Under the pieces are notes generated by a model. That model saw only the letters and a program-made list of their open reading frames with translations. It was not told the DNA's origin and searched no databases. From NCBI GenBank assembly GCA_027943335.1, contig BSBK01005650.1:1460501-1524500 (forward strand): 64,000 nt of DNA, given 5' to 3'. The number at the start of each line of letters is the position of its first letter. Within the stretch, counting starts at the first letter, position 1. A program made the translations under genes and the position numbers. Source of the stretch: Chamaecyparis obtusa (lineage: Eukaryota; Streptophyta; Pinopsida; Cupressales; Cupressaceae). Positions 11,422-23,166 of this stretch are shown here, in pieces.

Positions 11422-12802
11422 TGTTGGATAAATTTTTTGTAAGCCTCTAAAACTACACCTCACAAAATTATAACTTTAGGCAATGGTATAGTGAGATAAA
11501 TATCTCCTCTCAGAAATAGGGGAGGCTCCCTTCTTACCACGAGTGGCTTTAGTAGGACTTCACCTGAAATTAAACAAAGGGGGCGATTCTTCCAATTTTT
11601 TCCTCTTTTTTTAGGAAAGATTCACAAGTAACAATAACTTTCTAACTCTACAAAGATCTCCTACTGCTACAATAATATTGGTGACTCGGTAGTTGACATA
11701 AGAACAACTCCTAAGGAAACAATTATAATTATATTTGGTAGATTTAGAACAAGGGCCTAAAGTCTCTTGTGATTAATCCTATTTGAAGAATAACTAGAAC
11801 CAATAGTGAGACTCAAATTATCTCACTAATAATCCAGAAATTGAAATAAAACACTCAAAGATGAAGATCAAAGTCTTCAACTCCTAACATTTTCAGCCAC
11901 TACCAACTATAACAATTTATCCTCCTGCAACACAAAGTCTTCAGAAGTTCACATTGGCTTTGAATGTAATAGGCAGCTCAAAGTCTGCACAATTAAATTC
12001 AAATCCCTCTTGAGAAAAACTCCAAAACTCACAATCAATATCCATAAAATGTTGTCACATAACACCTTGAATCAACACAAAGTTTGAAAGGAAGTTTCTC
12101 CTTTTATTGAAAGCAATTCAAATTTACATCTAAGCTCAAAATCTTAGAGTGTAGATACAAACTGCCATAATTTTTTTGCCTTGCCAAAAGATGATTATTT
12201 ACAATGAGCTCCCTCCTTTATATAGGAAAAAAGGAGAGAGAAAGGTGGAGAGAAAAGGGGAAACCCTTTAACCACCTTGACTCATTCTCTAACTAACTAA
12301 CTAACTTTGACTTATTCAATGCTACAAGGCCTAAAGAACTTGCAACATGATTACATGTTACAACATTGCACATGATATTATCACATGAAATTACATCTTG
12401 TTGTTACATTACATGTAATATGTCAAATAAAAATTACAAATGTGTGATGAAAATATTCTAAGTGCCTGACAAGACACAACCCCTATTACATCATCCAATG
12501 TCAGTCTTCATGTTGCTGCAAGGATGCTTTACGATTGATGTGCTTAGTTTGGTGGAAGTATCTTGATCTGGAACATGAACTTACATCCTTGTCTGTTCTA
12601 TAGTATAATGGTGGTTATTTCTTGAAAAACACATTTGTTTCTTTCCATATATGTCTTGAAAACATTCTATGTTTGCAATCATTCTTTCACCTCATTGTAG
12701 GATTCATTGTGTGGTTGTTCTTGCCTCGTGTCCCTCTTTCTTATGTGCATGTCTGGGGTTATGCATGTTGTCATTTTTAAGTTTCAAGAAAAAACCATAA
12801 CA
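11422..12802 (-). repeat. Probable LTR (minus orientation), boundaries tentative
   Basis: On the minus strand a TATA box (CCTATATAAAGGAGGG, about 12218-12233) is followed about 110 bp later by AATAAAAGG (about 12102-12110). This compact arrangement is typical of a U3-R-U5 retrotransposon LTR. Candidate ends are TGTTATGG at 12802 and TATCCAACA at 11422, both with TG...CA. The flanking 5-mers (AGTAG and CGGTC) do not match, no primer-binding site follows, and no second copy is in the window, so the ends are weakly supported. A (CTAA)n run sits near 12289-12304. Confidence 0.4.
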
Positions 12803-15430
12803 CGGTCTTTCAAGCTCAAACTCTGCATATATAGAAGAGTATGCATATAGGATATAAATTAAATGCCTTTGAGCAACAAAGGGAGCTGGATTTTAGGTAA
12901 AACCAACTCTTCAAATGAGGAAAAAACTCAAAAATGGGATTTTATGGGAGCATTGCATATGGAGGATGGCTGGAAATTTTTGGGACAATGAATGCATATA
13001 TGTGTTTGAGCTCAAAATGTATGCTTATATGGTAGGAAAACCCAAAAATAAGTTTTTGGAGGGTAATAGCATGTGCAGACAACAAGCTTTACACATGGAA
13101 AGTGCATGAAAAATGAGTAGCATAATATTTACTTATAATAAATTATTATGTTGTGATCATAAGCAAGTGTGCAAGCAACCACCATCATGAATTTTAAGTC
13201 ACATGGCAATGATATAACAAGCGCAGATGAAGTGGATGCAAGTGTAAAGGTGAGCTTTTTTGGTGCAAAAGCATGTGCAAAATGGTCTTGCTTTCCTTGG
13301 TAGTTTCATTAAAGAACAAGTTTTTTAATCCCAACTACATATGCAAGCAAGTGGAGACTCTTGCACATGCAACTTGGAGAAATGAAGATGGAAGATAGAA
13401 GAAGCACATAACAAATCACAAAACAAATGTAAATCTAAAAATGAAATGAAGAGATTTACCAAAAATGAAAGAACAAATATATATACAAATTTACCCTGTG
13501 AATATCACAATAAATCTTACCTCTTTTCCATAAAAAGCAAAGGGATAAATCTCTTCAGATCTCTATACAAAATTTGAGATAAATCCAAGAAGAGTTTTGG
13601 ATTTAGAAAGATTGCAAGAATAGGACTTAAATAGATTTTGAATCTTGACTCAATCCTTGTAAATGAATGCATTTTTGGGTCAAGATTTGTTTCTTGCCAA
13701 GTGTGGGAAATTGGAGATTAAAATTGCACCATAATAGCAACCATTTTGACCAAAACATATGGAATATGTAATGCATAAAAAATGGCATCTAAGGCATCAA
13801 ATGCAACTTCAAAAGAATTTTAAACAAGTTGCAAATGATAAGTAATGCCAAAGAACTCTCCTTAATAGCAAACATAGATTTGGTAGAAGAAAATGGCCAA
13901 AAATGAGTCATTTTTGGGCAAAAATGTGCCCTAAACAGGTTGTTTTGAGAGTAAAAAACCTTCTAAACTGTAATTTTGATGATCCAAGAATGACCCTTGG
14001 GAAACTTAGTGCAAAATTGACCCTATAAGGAGCAAAACGGTTTTGTTTTGACCATTTTCCATGTGATTTCTTGCCTCAAAATCCTTTTTTTTAAAACGCC
14101 CCCAAAAAGTGGATTTTTAGAAGTCAAAAACATGTGTTTTCATGTTAAAAATTGCCACTTGCATAGGGATTAAGTAAAGACACATTTTTAGAAGGAAAAA
14201 ACATGTTCTTTCCTAATAAAAATCACCACCCATGCTTGTAATGAGTAATGATGCACTTTTAGAAGGGAAACACATATGTTTTTGAGTCTAAATTCTCCAC
14301 TTATAAGCACTTAAGCTTAAAATGAGTAATAACATGCTTTTTAGGAGAAGAAACATATGTGTTTTTCACATTAAAAATCCCACCATATGCATTCACATAT
14401 CAAAAACCTCTATTGAAGAAGTAATGACATGTTTTTAGGGAGGAATAACACATGTTTTCCAAAATGCATGTGCTTTTGGGTTCGAATTCCCCACCTATAT
14501 GCATTTTAATCATAAATTAAGTAAATAAGAATATTAATAGACTTTTAAAATGCAATAACATGTGCTTTTGAGTTCAAATTCCCCACCTATAAGCACACAA
14601 GTGATAAAAAAATATGTTATTGCATTTAAAAAGCCCACCTATATGTATTTTAAGACTTATATTTATTGACAATGGGTTTTTAATAGGTGTTTTGCATATT
14701 GCTATATGCTATGAATGATAAAAACCCCACCTTTATGCATATTAAAAGTCTCATGTAATTAAATTTAATAAATAGCTATAATTTTCAATAAAATAACATG
14801 AAAATAGACTTAAAAAGACTAATTTTCATAAAACATTAAAAACTATGGTTAAATCAACTCGGAATGAGTTGAAAATTTTAAATGAATGTCAAATTCCATT
14901 TTAAATATTTAAAATAATTTTATTTTATGCAATTGCCAACAAAAAGTCCACTTTTGGAGGATTTTTAAGAAAATATGCAGTCGGCCTAAAAAACCCCACT
15001 TTTTCCTTTATAATTTGAGCTAGACAACTCTAATTGAGGCCTAAGATAGCTCAAAATGAGTAGAATTCCAAGGGCTATTAACCTAAGGGAAAAATAATAT
15101 TAAAAACTACTTACAAGAAAGGGAAAAATAGAAAAATATACATGAAGATTACCAAAAATTAAGTGCTTGTAGTTAGAGAAGAAAAGATCATTTTGACAAG
15201 CATTTATTGGGATTAACTTGACAGAAACTCTCAAATTAAAGGACAACTCATGGATAAAAAATTATCTTTACAACACATTATCTGATACATAAAAAATGTA
15301 GAGGATACATCTACGAATTCATGAGAGAATTGTGTAGGGTTGCATCAATTTTATGATGTCAAAATTGAGGAAAACAAGGAGATATTGGGCTCTTCATGCT
15401 ATATCTTCTCATTATATCTAATAATAAAAA
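12803..15430. other. Non-coding DNA with degenerate repeats
   Basis: No gene was recognised. The stretch is AT-rich and lacks long frames, and much of it consists of diverged copies of a short phrase (see 14090-14760). A short A-rich tract at 15421-15435 (ATAATAAAAAAAAG) could be a LINE-type 3' tail for inserted material, but a target duplication is not evident. Confidence 0.5.
14090..14760. repeat. Degenerate tandem array, roughly 100-bp period
   Basis: About seven diverged units share a core of ACATGTG(C/T)TTTTGAG, then TTCAAATTCCCCACC, then TATAAGCAC or TATATGCAT. The clearest copies are near 14266-14310, 14460-14500, 14557-14600 and 14615-14650. A spacer resembling TTAAGTAATGACATG separates them. 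The order and irregular spacing suggest an old tandem array in decay. Function is unknown. Confidence 0.6.
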
Positions 15431-15439
15431 AAAGAAATC

Positions 15440-15530
15440 AATTCTCAAATAACCTTTTGTTTAGGGATTCTATTCAACCCCCTTACATTCCATGAGAGGA
15501 CAACCATTTAAGAGATTGAGAAAAGTGGGA
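15440..15530 (-). pseudogene. Start of LINE ORF2 endonuclease
   Basis: Reading from about 15512, the minus strand gives VVLSWNVRG and, after a one-base shift, GLNRIPKQKVI, a stop and ELIS. WNVRGL is the hallmark N-terminus of plant LINE ORF2 endonuclease, supplying the Asn of the active site. Similarity stops near 15435. The next expected segment (DI..QETK) is found 7.9 kb away at 7540 on the same strand. Confidence 0.7.
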
Positions 15531-16990
15531 GTCAATGGTCTTTACACATCCAAACTCCACTAAAATTTCACTAATCAAATTCACCTTTTCCTGATCTTTC
15601 TTCCTTCCCACTTTGAGAGGCTTTTCCAAAATTTGAGAGCTTTTTGTAGAAATCTTAAAACTGATGGACTTCCCTTACCTTTTCTTCCATCCCGTGAATC
15701 CTTCTACATATAATTCACAACATAGATAAGAGTTGTATTATCTTTCATTTCTTGACATCCATTAATACCCATTTCACCCAGTTCCCAAGGGGTTATCCAT
15801 GTCCATTTGTACACTTACTCCTTCCTCCTATTTGTTCAAATTGAACAATGTTGTTCTCTTCTCCAATTAGCTCCCCTGCCTTTACAAGATCCTGGCCAAC
15901 ATGCATATTTGTAATAGCTCCATCAAACCGATCTAAATCATCTAGAACATCAAACTAATTAAACACTTCATCCACTTGCCTATCCTTAAGGGTCCTCTTT
16001 AGGTCTAGTCCCTTATTATGAGTTTTAACTAGAATGAATCCCTCCTTATCCTTCCATGTAGGAACCTTCCTTTTATCCTATTTGGGAGGTAAACTAGCCT
16101 ACCCACTTTTTGAATCTCTTGTAGGTTTAGATTTGGGACACATCCTTTATTAATGCCCATATTCATGACAAATTTGACAATAAAAAGGTAAAGTTTCATA
16201 ATCAGGCTATTGTATCCAAGAGCTTGTTCCCAACCAAATTTCCATAGAATTAGGTAAGGGCTTACTAAAATCAATTTCAACATAAACATGAGCATATGTG
16301 ATTACCATATTTTCCATTGTTTGTTGTGAAGGGATGACTAGATTTCCAAGCCTTGTTGCAACTATATTGAAGATGTCTTCTTTCCATAATTCTAATGGAA
16401 ACCATGGAAGCCTCACCCATATAGGAACCCTTGAGCGGAGCTCTTTTATAGGATTGAATCCAACATGCCAAATCTTGATAAAGAGACCAAATTGATTGTA
16501 GAAATAGGGCCATCCTTCAAATTCCTTATTTCTATTTGAGATGTATGAAAAATTACCAAAAAATAATTGTTGGCTGTGAGCAACAATTCCATTTCTCCCT
16601 CTAGATTCTATGTGCACCAAACCCATGATTCCAAGAAAAGAAAAAATTCTAGAATCTCTATAAACTTGTAAATAAAAGCATGGTTTGAAAAATAATTAAT
16701 ATCTTCCTCCTTAGAGTCTAGCTAAATCATGAGAACAAGTCTATTCTCACTCCCTGCAAGGCATTCATTTACCTTTGTGGGCTTAAAACCCTTGACTCGA
16801 GAAAAAATTTCTCCCAAACCAACACCATGCACACCAAAAATGAGATTTTCATGCACGATTGGAGATAAACTACTTCCAACCACTAAATTCCTAAAATGCA
16901 TGCTCACCTCTCCAAAGAGGCCTCCTCACTTAGCCATGCAAGGCCAAACCAAGAACCAAGAATAAGCTGACCCAAATCTAGAGATCTAAT
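15530..16990 (-). pseudogene. LINE ORF1, DUF4283-like with CCHC-like knuckle
   Basis: From about 16960 the minus strand encodes a Ser/Gly-rich leader (MSMHFRNLVVGSSLSPIVHE). Next comes a DUF4283-like region at 16207-16626: GLFIKIWHVGFNPIKELRSR, then VPIWVRLPWFPLELWKEDIF, YAHVYVEIDFSKPLPNSMEI. A knuckle follows near 16185-16125 (CQICHEYGH followed by CPKSKP). ORF1 proteins of this type bind the element RNA in plant LINEs. The frame is broken by a stop near 16717, a shift near 16200 and further stops. It lies immediately upstream of the ORF2 start, as expected for a LINE. Confidence 0.75.
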
Positions 16991-17936
16991 TGGATCAAAA
17001 CCTCGAGCAAGAATCACAAGTATGTAAGAAAAAACTTAGAAAACTTGAAGGTACTCACAACCCCTAATTGCACACTCCAAACCAACAACCCTAAAATACC
17101 CCTATCCTTCAAGAATCTCCCAAATCAACTACTGTTCACTCTACACACCAAAAAGTTTCCAAAAAATAATGCATAAAAGACATTGAGTAGACACGACTCC
17201 CAAACAACCCAAGAATCCTCCCCAAACATCGAAAACCAAAGAAATCTTGCAAAAGTTAAAAAATACAACTAGGGTTTTTGCTATTCTGAGTAAACTAGAA
17301 AACTCTCCATCCAATGCCTCGAAAGGAATGATTGTAACTAATCTTTAGTTTTGAAGATAATACAAACCTAGGCCTCTCTTCTTTGTAAAGTTTATATATT
17401 TTTCATATTTTTCTTGTGTTGCTTATTTCATTTTCTTTAAAACTCCATTTGGTTATTTATTGGTTAAGATAATTTTTATAGTTGTATTTAAATTTACAAA
17501 TATAGTGTTCAATTTCATTTCTAACATTCTTAACCATTGAGGAATTCATCATTATTATTATGCTCATGCTAGGGAAAATATCTTATTTTTTAATTCTATT
17601 CCTAGTCCATTTCCATGATTCATAATGTATTGTTCTAGCTTTGATTACTATATTTTGATGCTTGGATAATTATATGTACTTAGATGCTTATCATCTTTTA
17701 TTTATGTATTAGATGACCATGATTAATTCTATTATTAATCTTCCTTCAACTAATTGTACCTTATGGTACCAATCAATTGAGGGGGCATTCATGATTATTA
17801 TCTTTCTCCTTTTTGTATTTGATATGTCTTGCAATCCAAAAGATGCTTTCAAATTTTTTTATCACTCACCCGACATAGCTTCATGGGAGAACACATGCAA
17901 AAGGAAAGAACACAGAATAAAGAATCTTATCCTTTC
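16991..17936. other. No gene recognised
   Basis: From 16991 to about 17340 may be the 5' leader of the minus-strand LINE (it contains AAAAACCCTAGTTG on that strand). From 17340 to 17936 the sequence is AT-rich with no convincing frame. The last five bases (17932-17936, CTTTC) are the left target duplication of the adjacent copia element. Confidence 0.5.
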
Positions 17937-17984
17937 TGTTGAAATATAGCTTCGTTCGTGTTTAAGTATGCCAATTAAATATAA

Positions 17985-18081
<97 letters not shown>

Positions 18082-18696
18082 CACACTATTATTGTTATGT
18101 TTGGCACACTGCAAAAAACTGATCAAATAAAGTATATATGCATTGAAGCATATTGCAGAGACGGTGGTATCGTATACTGCAATATATACATTGCAGACAC
18201 GATAAGTATCATGCACTGCAATGTATAGTGTAGTCACAATAAGTATCATGTACCACAATACTTATTACAATCACGATAAGTATCATGTACCGCAATACAT
18301 ATTGCAATCACGATAAGTATCATGTACTGCAATACATTGCAGTCACGATAGTATTGTGTACTGTAATGTAATTGCAGTCACATGATAGTTATCATGTACT
18401 GCAATGTAATTGTAGTATATGATAACTATCAGGTATAATCCCTAGTTATCAAATGAAACTTAGTCGTATGGATTAACATACCGGTTATGTAGTTATTTGA
18501 TTGAAATTATATTAATGTATGGTCATGAACCTAGATGGCAACTGCCATGTATGGTCATGACTTTACATATTAATATATATACTAAAAGGAAGTTGTAGAA
18601 TCAATCAATCAAAATAGGCAATTGCATTCTACAACACTATATATATATAAATAATAAATAATATAATTAAATCTTCTGATCTAATATTCCTTAACA
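17937..18696 (+). repeat. 5' LTR of the copia element
   Basis: It is 760 bp, with TG...CA ends. A (TA)n tract of roughly 85 bp (about 17985-18071) followed by (AC)n makes it longer than its partner. Downstream lie tandem units of about 35-40 bp (18108-18430) containing CACGATAAGTATCATGTACTGCAAT variants. A TATA-like stretch (TTAATATATATAC) lies near 18568-18580 and may be the promoter. The repeats occupy the position expected for U3 regulatory sequence. Confidence 0.95.
17985..18080. repeat. (TA)n microsatellite with (AC)n tail
   Basis: A pure TA dinucleotide run of about 85 bp is followed by ACACACACAC. The matching position in the 3' LTR has only the AC run, so the TA run expanded (or was lost in the partner) after insertion. 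Confidence 0.95.
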
Positions 18697-18712
18697 TGGC
18701 ATCAGAGCAAGG
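18697..18712 (+). promoter_or_regulatory. Primer-binding site (initiator Met tRNA)
   Basis: TGGCATCAGAGCAAGG follows the 5' LTR directly. It matches the 3' end complement of plant initiator Met tRNA (TGGTATCAGAGC) with one change, the usual primer for plant copia elements. Confidence 0.9.
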
Positions 18713-18806
18713 TTATTAGAGAAGATATATTTTATTTATTTTATTTGATATTTCATATAAACATAATAAAAATTTATATTTGTGTTTATTATAATATCAA
18801 GAGGAA

Positions 18807-19560
18807 ATGGCTCACAGTATGAGAATGGAAGATAGACTTGAGGGTGCATCCAACTTTATATCTTGGAAAACTAGAATTAATTCTCTACATCTAGAAGTCA
18901 AATTGGAGGATTATATAGAGAAAGAACCAAAAATACTTGAAGATGAAGCAGAAAAATCCACTTGGAAAAGGTGAAATAACAAAGCTAGGAAGTTGATTAT
19001 TGACTATGTCAAAGACTCTATACTTCCTAACATTTCAAGATTAACCACTGCCTTTGAAATATTCAAAACCATTCAAGACACATTTGAAATCAATAATGCT
19101 AGTAGATTATTGACTCTGAAACAACAACTTATGAATATGAAAATGAACAAGGGTGAAACAATCACCTCTTGTTTTATGAGAATATCAGAATTAAGGGATC
19201 AACTCTTTATCATTGGAAATAATATGGATGATCTAGAACTATCCTTAATTACTCTAAGAGGATTACCTATCTCCTGGGAATCATTCATTCAGTGCATAAG
19301 TGCAAGACCTCCATTACCAAAATTTGAACAACTAAAAAATGGTCGCACTCAAGAAGAATCAAGATTAATCTCAAGAGGAATAGGAGCTAGCAAAGAAAAT
19401 GAAGTTCTGGCACTCCACACATCTAACAAAAAGAAAAAAGGTTTCAAAAAGGAAAAGGAGTACTAAAACCTTTAATAAAAAGGATCTTTCAAAAGTACAA
19501 TGCTACAAGTGTGAGAAATACAAATATATTCACAAATATTGTCCAGAAAGGAAGAAAATA
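18807..19560 (+). pseudogene. copia gag (capsid-like) with altered zinc knuckle
   Basis: Starts at ATG 18807 (MAHSMRMEDRLEGASNFISW). A single TGA at 18972 interrupts the frame, which then resumes from 18975 to 19466. It contains a UBN2/gag-like alpha-helical domain (FEIFKTIQDTFEINNASRLL, LSLITLRGLPISWESFIQCI). The frame shifts by +1 near 19400-19460 into the nucleocapsid, where the knuckle reads CYKCEKYKYIHKYC. The usual form is CX2CX4HX4C, and here the histidine position is Tyr. Gag forms the virus-like particle that packages element RNA. Confidence 0.9.
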
Positions 19561-20180
19561 CAAGCAGCACTAGTTGAAGTCAAAGAAATGGAAAATCCAC
19601 TCTTCCTTCTAGCTTTGTCTAGTGAACTAAACTCAAATAAGAGTACATGGATAATTGATAGTGGAACCTCTAGACATATCACTAGATTCATGGATCAATT
19701 TGAAACATTCAAAGGAAACTCCTCAGAAGAAGTTACTATTGGTGACAACTCTACTTATCTCGTGAAAGGAATTGGGACCTGTTCAATTAAGATAAGAGGA
19801 GTAATCTTATAGTTAAAAGAAGTACTATATGTTCCTGGAATAAAAAGAAACTTAATCTCCATATCAGGACTAGTTGATCAAGGATATAGAGTCACATTTA
19901 ATGAAGATAAAGTTATTCTCTAGACTAAAAATTCAAATATCAAGAATGCCGTTACTATAGGGTCTAGGGAAGGCAATCTATATAAATTATGTGGTGAACA
20001 AAAAATTTCCTTAAGCCGTGAAGTTCAAAACAATAATGAGATATGGCATAAAAGGTTAGGCCATATTAGATATAGTGCTCTTTCAATTCTAAAAGGAATC
20101 ACCCTAGGGATAACTCATCTTAAATCTGAACACTCGGGTATATGCAAAGGATGTGCCTTAGGAAAAAAAATATACAAAAG
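19560..20180 (+). pseudogene. copia protease and integrase N-terminus
   Basis: Same frame as the nucleocapsid. The aspartic protease active site is WIIDSGTSRHIT (about 19650-19685). Stops follow at 19810 and 19921. The integrase zinc-binding region reads EIWHKRLGHIRYSALSILKG with a downstream CKGCALGK (HHCC motif). The frame is lost in an A-run near 20163-20175 and continues one frame over. Confidence 0.9.
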
Positions 20181-21100
20181 GGTCTTTTCCGAAAAGTGAA
20201 CACAAATCTAAAAATGTATTAGAACTTATTCACACAGATCTATGTGGTCCTATGTCAACACACTCCTTGTTAGGTGCCTTATACTATGTAATCTTTGTTG
20301 ATGACTACTCTAGAAGAACCTAGATATACTTCCTGAAACTAAAAGATTCCAATGAAGTTCTATCTAAGTTTAAAGAATACAAAGTACTAGTTGAAAATCA
20401 AACTGATAAGAAAATACAAACTCTAAAGTCTGACAATGGAGGTGAATATACTTATGATAGCTTTAAAGAATTCTGCAAATCTGTTGGGATTAAGAGGGAG
20501 TTTACTGTACCATATAATCCTCAACATAACAAAGTAGTGGAAAGAAAGAACAGAACCATTATTGAAGTAGCAAAAGCCATGATGCATGACTAAAACATTC
20601 ACATCTCCTTCTAGGCTAAAGCATCAAACACAACAATATACATACAAAATAGGTGTCCTCATGCTATCCTAGAAAATACTACACCAGAAGAAGTGTTTAT
20701 AGGGAACAAACTAGACTTAAGCCATCTAAGAGTGTTTGGTTGTCATGTTTACATACATGTTCCAAAAGAAAAGAGAACCAAATTAGAACCTTCAAGGAAT
20801 AAAGGTATATTCGTAGGATATAGTGAAGATACTAAGGGATATCGAATCTACATCCCTAGCCAAAGATCAGTGGAAATCAGTAGAGATGTAAAGTTTGAAG
20901 AAAATTTCATATCCACAACTACTGAGGATGATTCCATAACAGATCTAGATAAAGATCTTACAACTGAGAATGAGAGGGAGAATAATACAATAGATTCAGA
21001 ACCTGCATCTTCAAATGTTGAGCCTATATCTTTAAATATTGAACCTACAAGTCCAAATGTTGAAAATAATGTAACATCAAATAACACCAAGAGACCCTTA
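20180..21100 (+). pseudogene. copia integrase core and linker
   Basis: The catalytic core shows the D-D-E triad: HTDLCGPM, then LKSDNGGEYTYDSF, then QHNKVVERKNRTIIEVAKAM. Three in-frame stops lie at about 20322, 20591 and 20615. The C-terminal region GYRIYIPSQRSVEISRDVKF matches the copia GKE domain. An Asn/Ser/Glu-rich linker leads to the reverse transcriptase. Confidence 0.93.
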
Positions 21101-21855
21101 TGGGCAAGAAAGATGTTTGGAGAAAATAATATAGAGCCAGATCAAATATTCAAAGAGAACAAGAGAACAAGAACACAAAAATGTTATGTTTCTCTTCTAA
21201 CTGAGCTTGCAGAATCCGAACCTAACAGTGTTGAAAAAGCATTAACAAAACAAGCTTGGATAGAAGCCATGATTGAAGAGTATCAGTCAATTATGAAAAA
21301 TGATATTTGGGACATTGTGCCTAGACCCAAAAATAAATCATTAGTCTCTTCAAAATGGTTATTCAAGATCAAATATGCTTCAGATGGCAGCATTAAAAAA
21401 CACAAAGCCCTGTTTGTTGCCAAAGGATTCTCACAAAAGGCTGGGATTGACTATGAAGAAACCCTTTCTCCTATAGCTCGATACACCTCTATGAGAACCA
21501 TTATTGCAATTACAATATCTAAAGGATGAAAAGTACACCAAATGGATGTCAAGACAACTTTTCTAAATGGGAAAATTGAAGAAGTATACATAGAGCAACC
21601 AGAAGGATTTGTAACACATGATAAAAATCACTATGTATGTAAGTTAAAGAAATCTCTTTATGGCCTTAAGCAAGCCCCTAGAGCATGGTATGAAAGGATA
21701 GACAACTATCTCACCAAACTAGGGCACTCCAAGAACTTAGCAGATCCTAACATCTACTTCAAGATAGTAAATAGTGATATGCTAATTCTAGTTCTGTATG
21801 TTGATGACTTTCTTATAACAGGAGAAGATCACCTGATCACAAAATGCAAATAAGA
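21100..21855 (+). pseudogene. copia reverse transcriptase
   Basis: The domain opens with KALTKQAWIEAMIEEYQSIM, then WLFKIKYASDGSIKKHKALF and VAKGFSQKAGIDYEETLSPI. It continues, after a TGA at 21527-21529, with HQMDVKTTFLNGKIEEVYIE, SLYGLKQAPRAWYERID and LVLYVDDFLITG. The YVDD catalytic box is intact. A TAA at about 21851 breaks the link to RNase H. It would copy element RNA in cytoplasmic particles. Confidence 0.95.
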
Positions 21856-22720
21856 CCTAGTAGTTGAGTTTGATATGAAGGATATGGGCCTACTACACTA
21901 CTTCCTAGGTCTAGAAATTTGGCAAAAGAAAGATCACATTTTCTTAAATCAAGAAAAGTATACTACTGACATCCTTACCAGATTTGGCATGATGGATTGT
22001 AAACCATTGGCTACCCTAATGTAAACAAATCTACACAAGCTAAAAAGTGAAGCAGAAGATTTTGAACCTACATATCCATCACTGTATAGACAAATTGTTG
22101 GATCCCTCATGTATCTGCTAAACACACGTCTAGACATCTGTTATGCCACAAATGTACTAAGTCACTTCATGTGTGAACCTAAGCAAATACATTTAATGGC
22201 TGCTAAGAACATTATGAGATACTTACAAGGCACCATTGGACTTGGTTTGAAATATGAAAAGGTTGAGATTCAACTTCAAGGTTATTTTGATTCTGATTGG
22301 ACAGGCAGTTCCACAAATCGCAAGAGCACCATAGGATGTTATTTCAATTTAGGATCTGTAATGATATCTTGGTTCAACATAAAACAATCGGTTGTTGCTC
22401 AAAGTTCCACTGAAGAAGAATACATGGCTGCCTCTATGGGAGCTAGAGAAGCAGTCTGGTTAAGGAAGCTATTGTTTGATCTATTTGGAAAACCTCTAGT
22501 ACCTACCATTATTCATTGTGATAATCAAAGATGCATCAAACTCTCAGTAAATTCAATTTTCCATAATCGATCAAAACACATAGAGATTCCTTACCATTAC
22601 ATAAGAGATATGGTTGATAGGAACATCATCAAATTAGTGTATATCAACACTAAGGAACAAAAATGTTGACATCTTTACCAAACCTCTTGCAAAACTGAAG
22701 ATAGATTATTTTAGGAGAAA
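21855..22720 (+). pseudogene. copia reverse transcriptase thumb and RNase H
   Basis: Continues in the same frame with VEFDMKDMGLLHYFLGLEIW, a TAA near 22021, and then an open stretch to 22669. RNase H motifs are GYFDSDWTGSSTNRKSTIGC, VVAQSSTEEEYMAASMGARE and IIHCDNQRCIKLSVN, with the acidic residues D, E and D in place. The frame ends at TGA 22667-22669 (EQKC), slightly before the usual DIFTKPL tail. That tail is found one base out of frame (HIFTKPLAK). Confidence 0.95.
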
Positions 22721-22904
22721 AAATGGTATGACTAGACTTTAAGCTTGTTGGGATGAAATTCCTACTCTTGTACTTTGTATTCATGAATATATAAATAAAG
22801 TTATTTTTACAATATTTCATTGTGTTCAAGAAGATGACGATCTTCTATATAATTGGGTTTACTATAAGAAGGTGGCGATCTTGACAATAGTTAACCAAAT
22901 TTTA

Positions 22905-23130
22905 AGATGGACACCCTAACGGGTTGTCCTGGATTGTGTCGGATATCTTAATACTGGAATGTTATTCTTGTATGGTGTAATAACTCATATATCATGATTG
23001 ACACCTTAATAGGTAGTCCTGGATTGTGCTGGATATCATGATATCAGAATGTCCAAAGTATAAATCATGATTAAGACTTCTTCATGTTGTCCCAAATTAT
23101 GTTGGTAATCATGACATACTATGACCTTCC
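22905..23130 (+). repeat. Three degenerate ~75-bp units in the copia 3' leader
   Basis: GACACCCTAACGGGTTGTCC, GACACCTTAATAGGTAGTCC and a weaker AAGACTTCTTCATGTTGTCC begin successive units. Each is followed by a GGATTGTG(T/C)(C/T)GGATATC-like segment. They lie between RNase H and the purine tract. Confidence 0.7.
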
Positions 23131-23157
23131 ATAATACATCTTAAAACCTCTCTTAAT

Positions 23158-23166
23158 AAGAGAAAG
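23158..23166 (+). promoter_or_regulatory. Polypurine tract
   Basis: AAGAGAAAG lies immediately before the 3' LTR, the usual position of the plus-strand primer. Confidence 0.75.

Noticed and set aside
17862..18258. Minus-strand frames encoding long IYIYIY runs
   Set aside because: They are translations of the (TA)n microsatellite in the copia 5' LTR, not a membrane protein.
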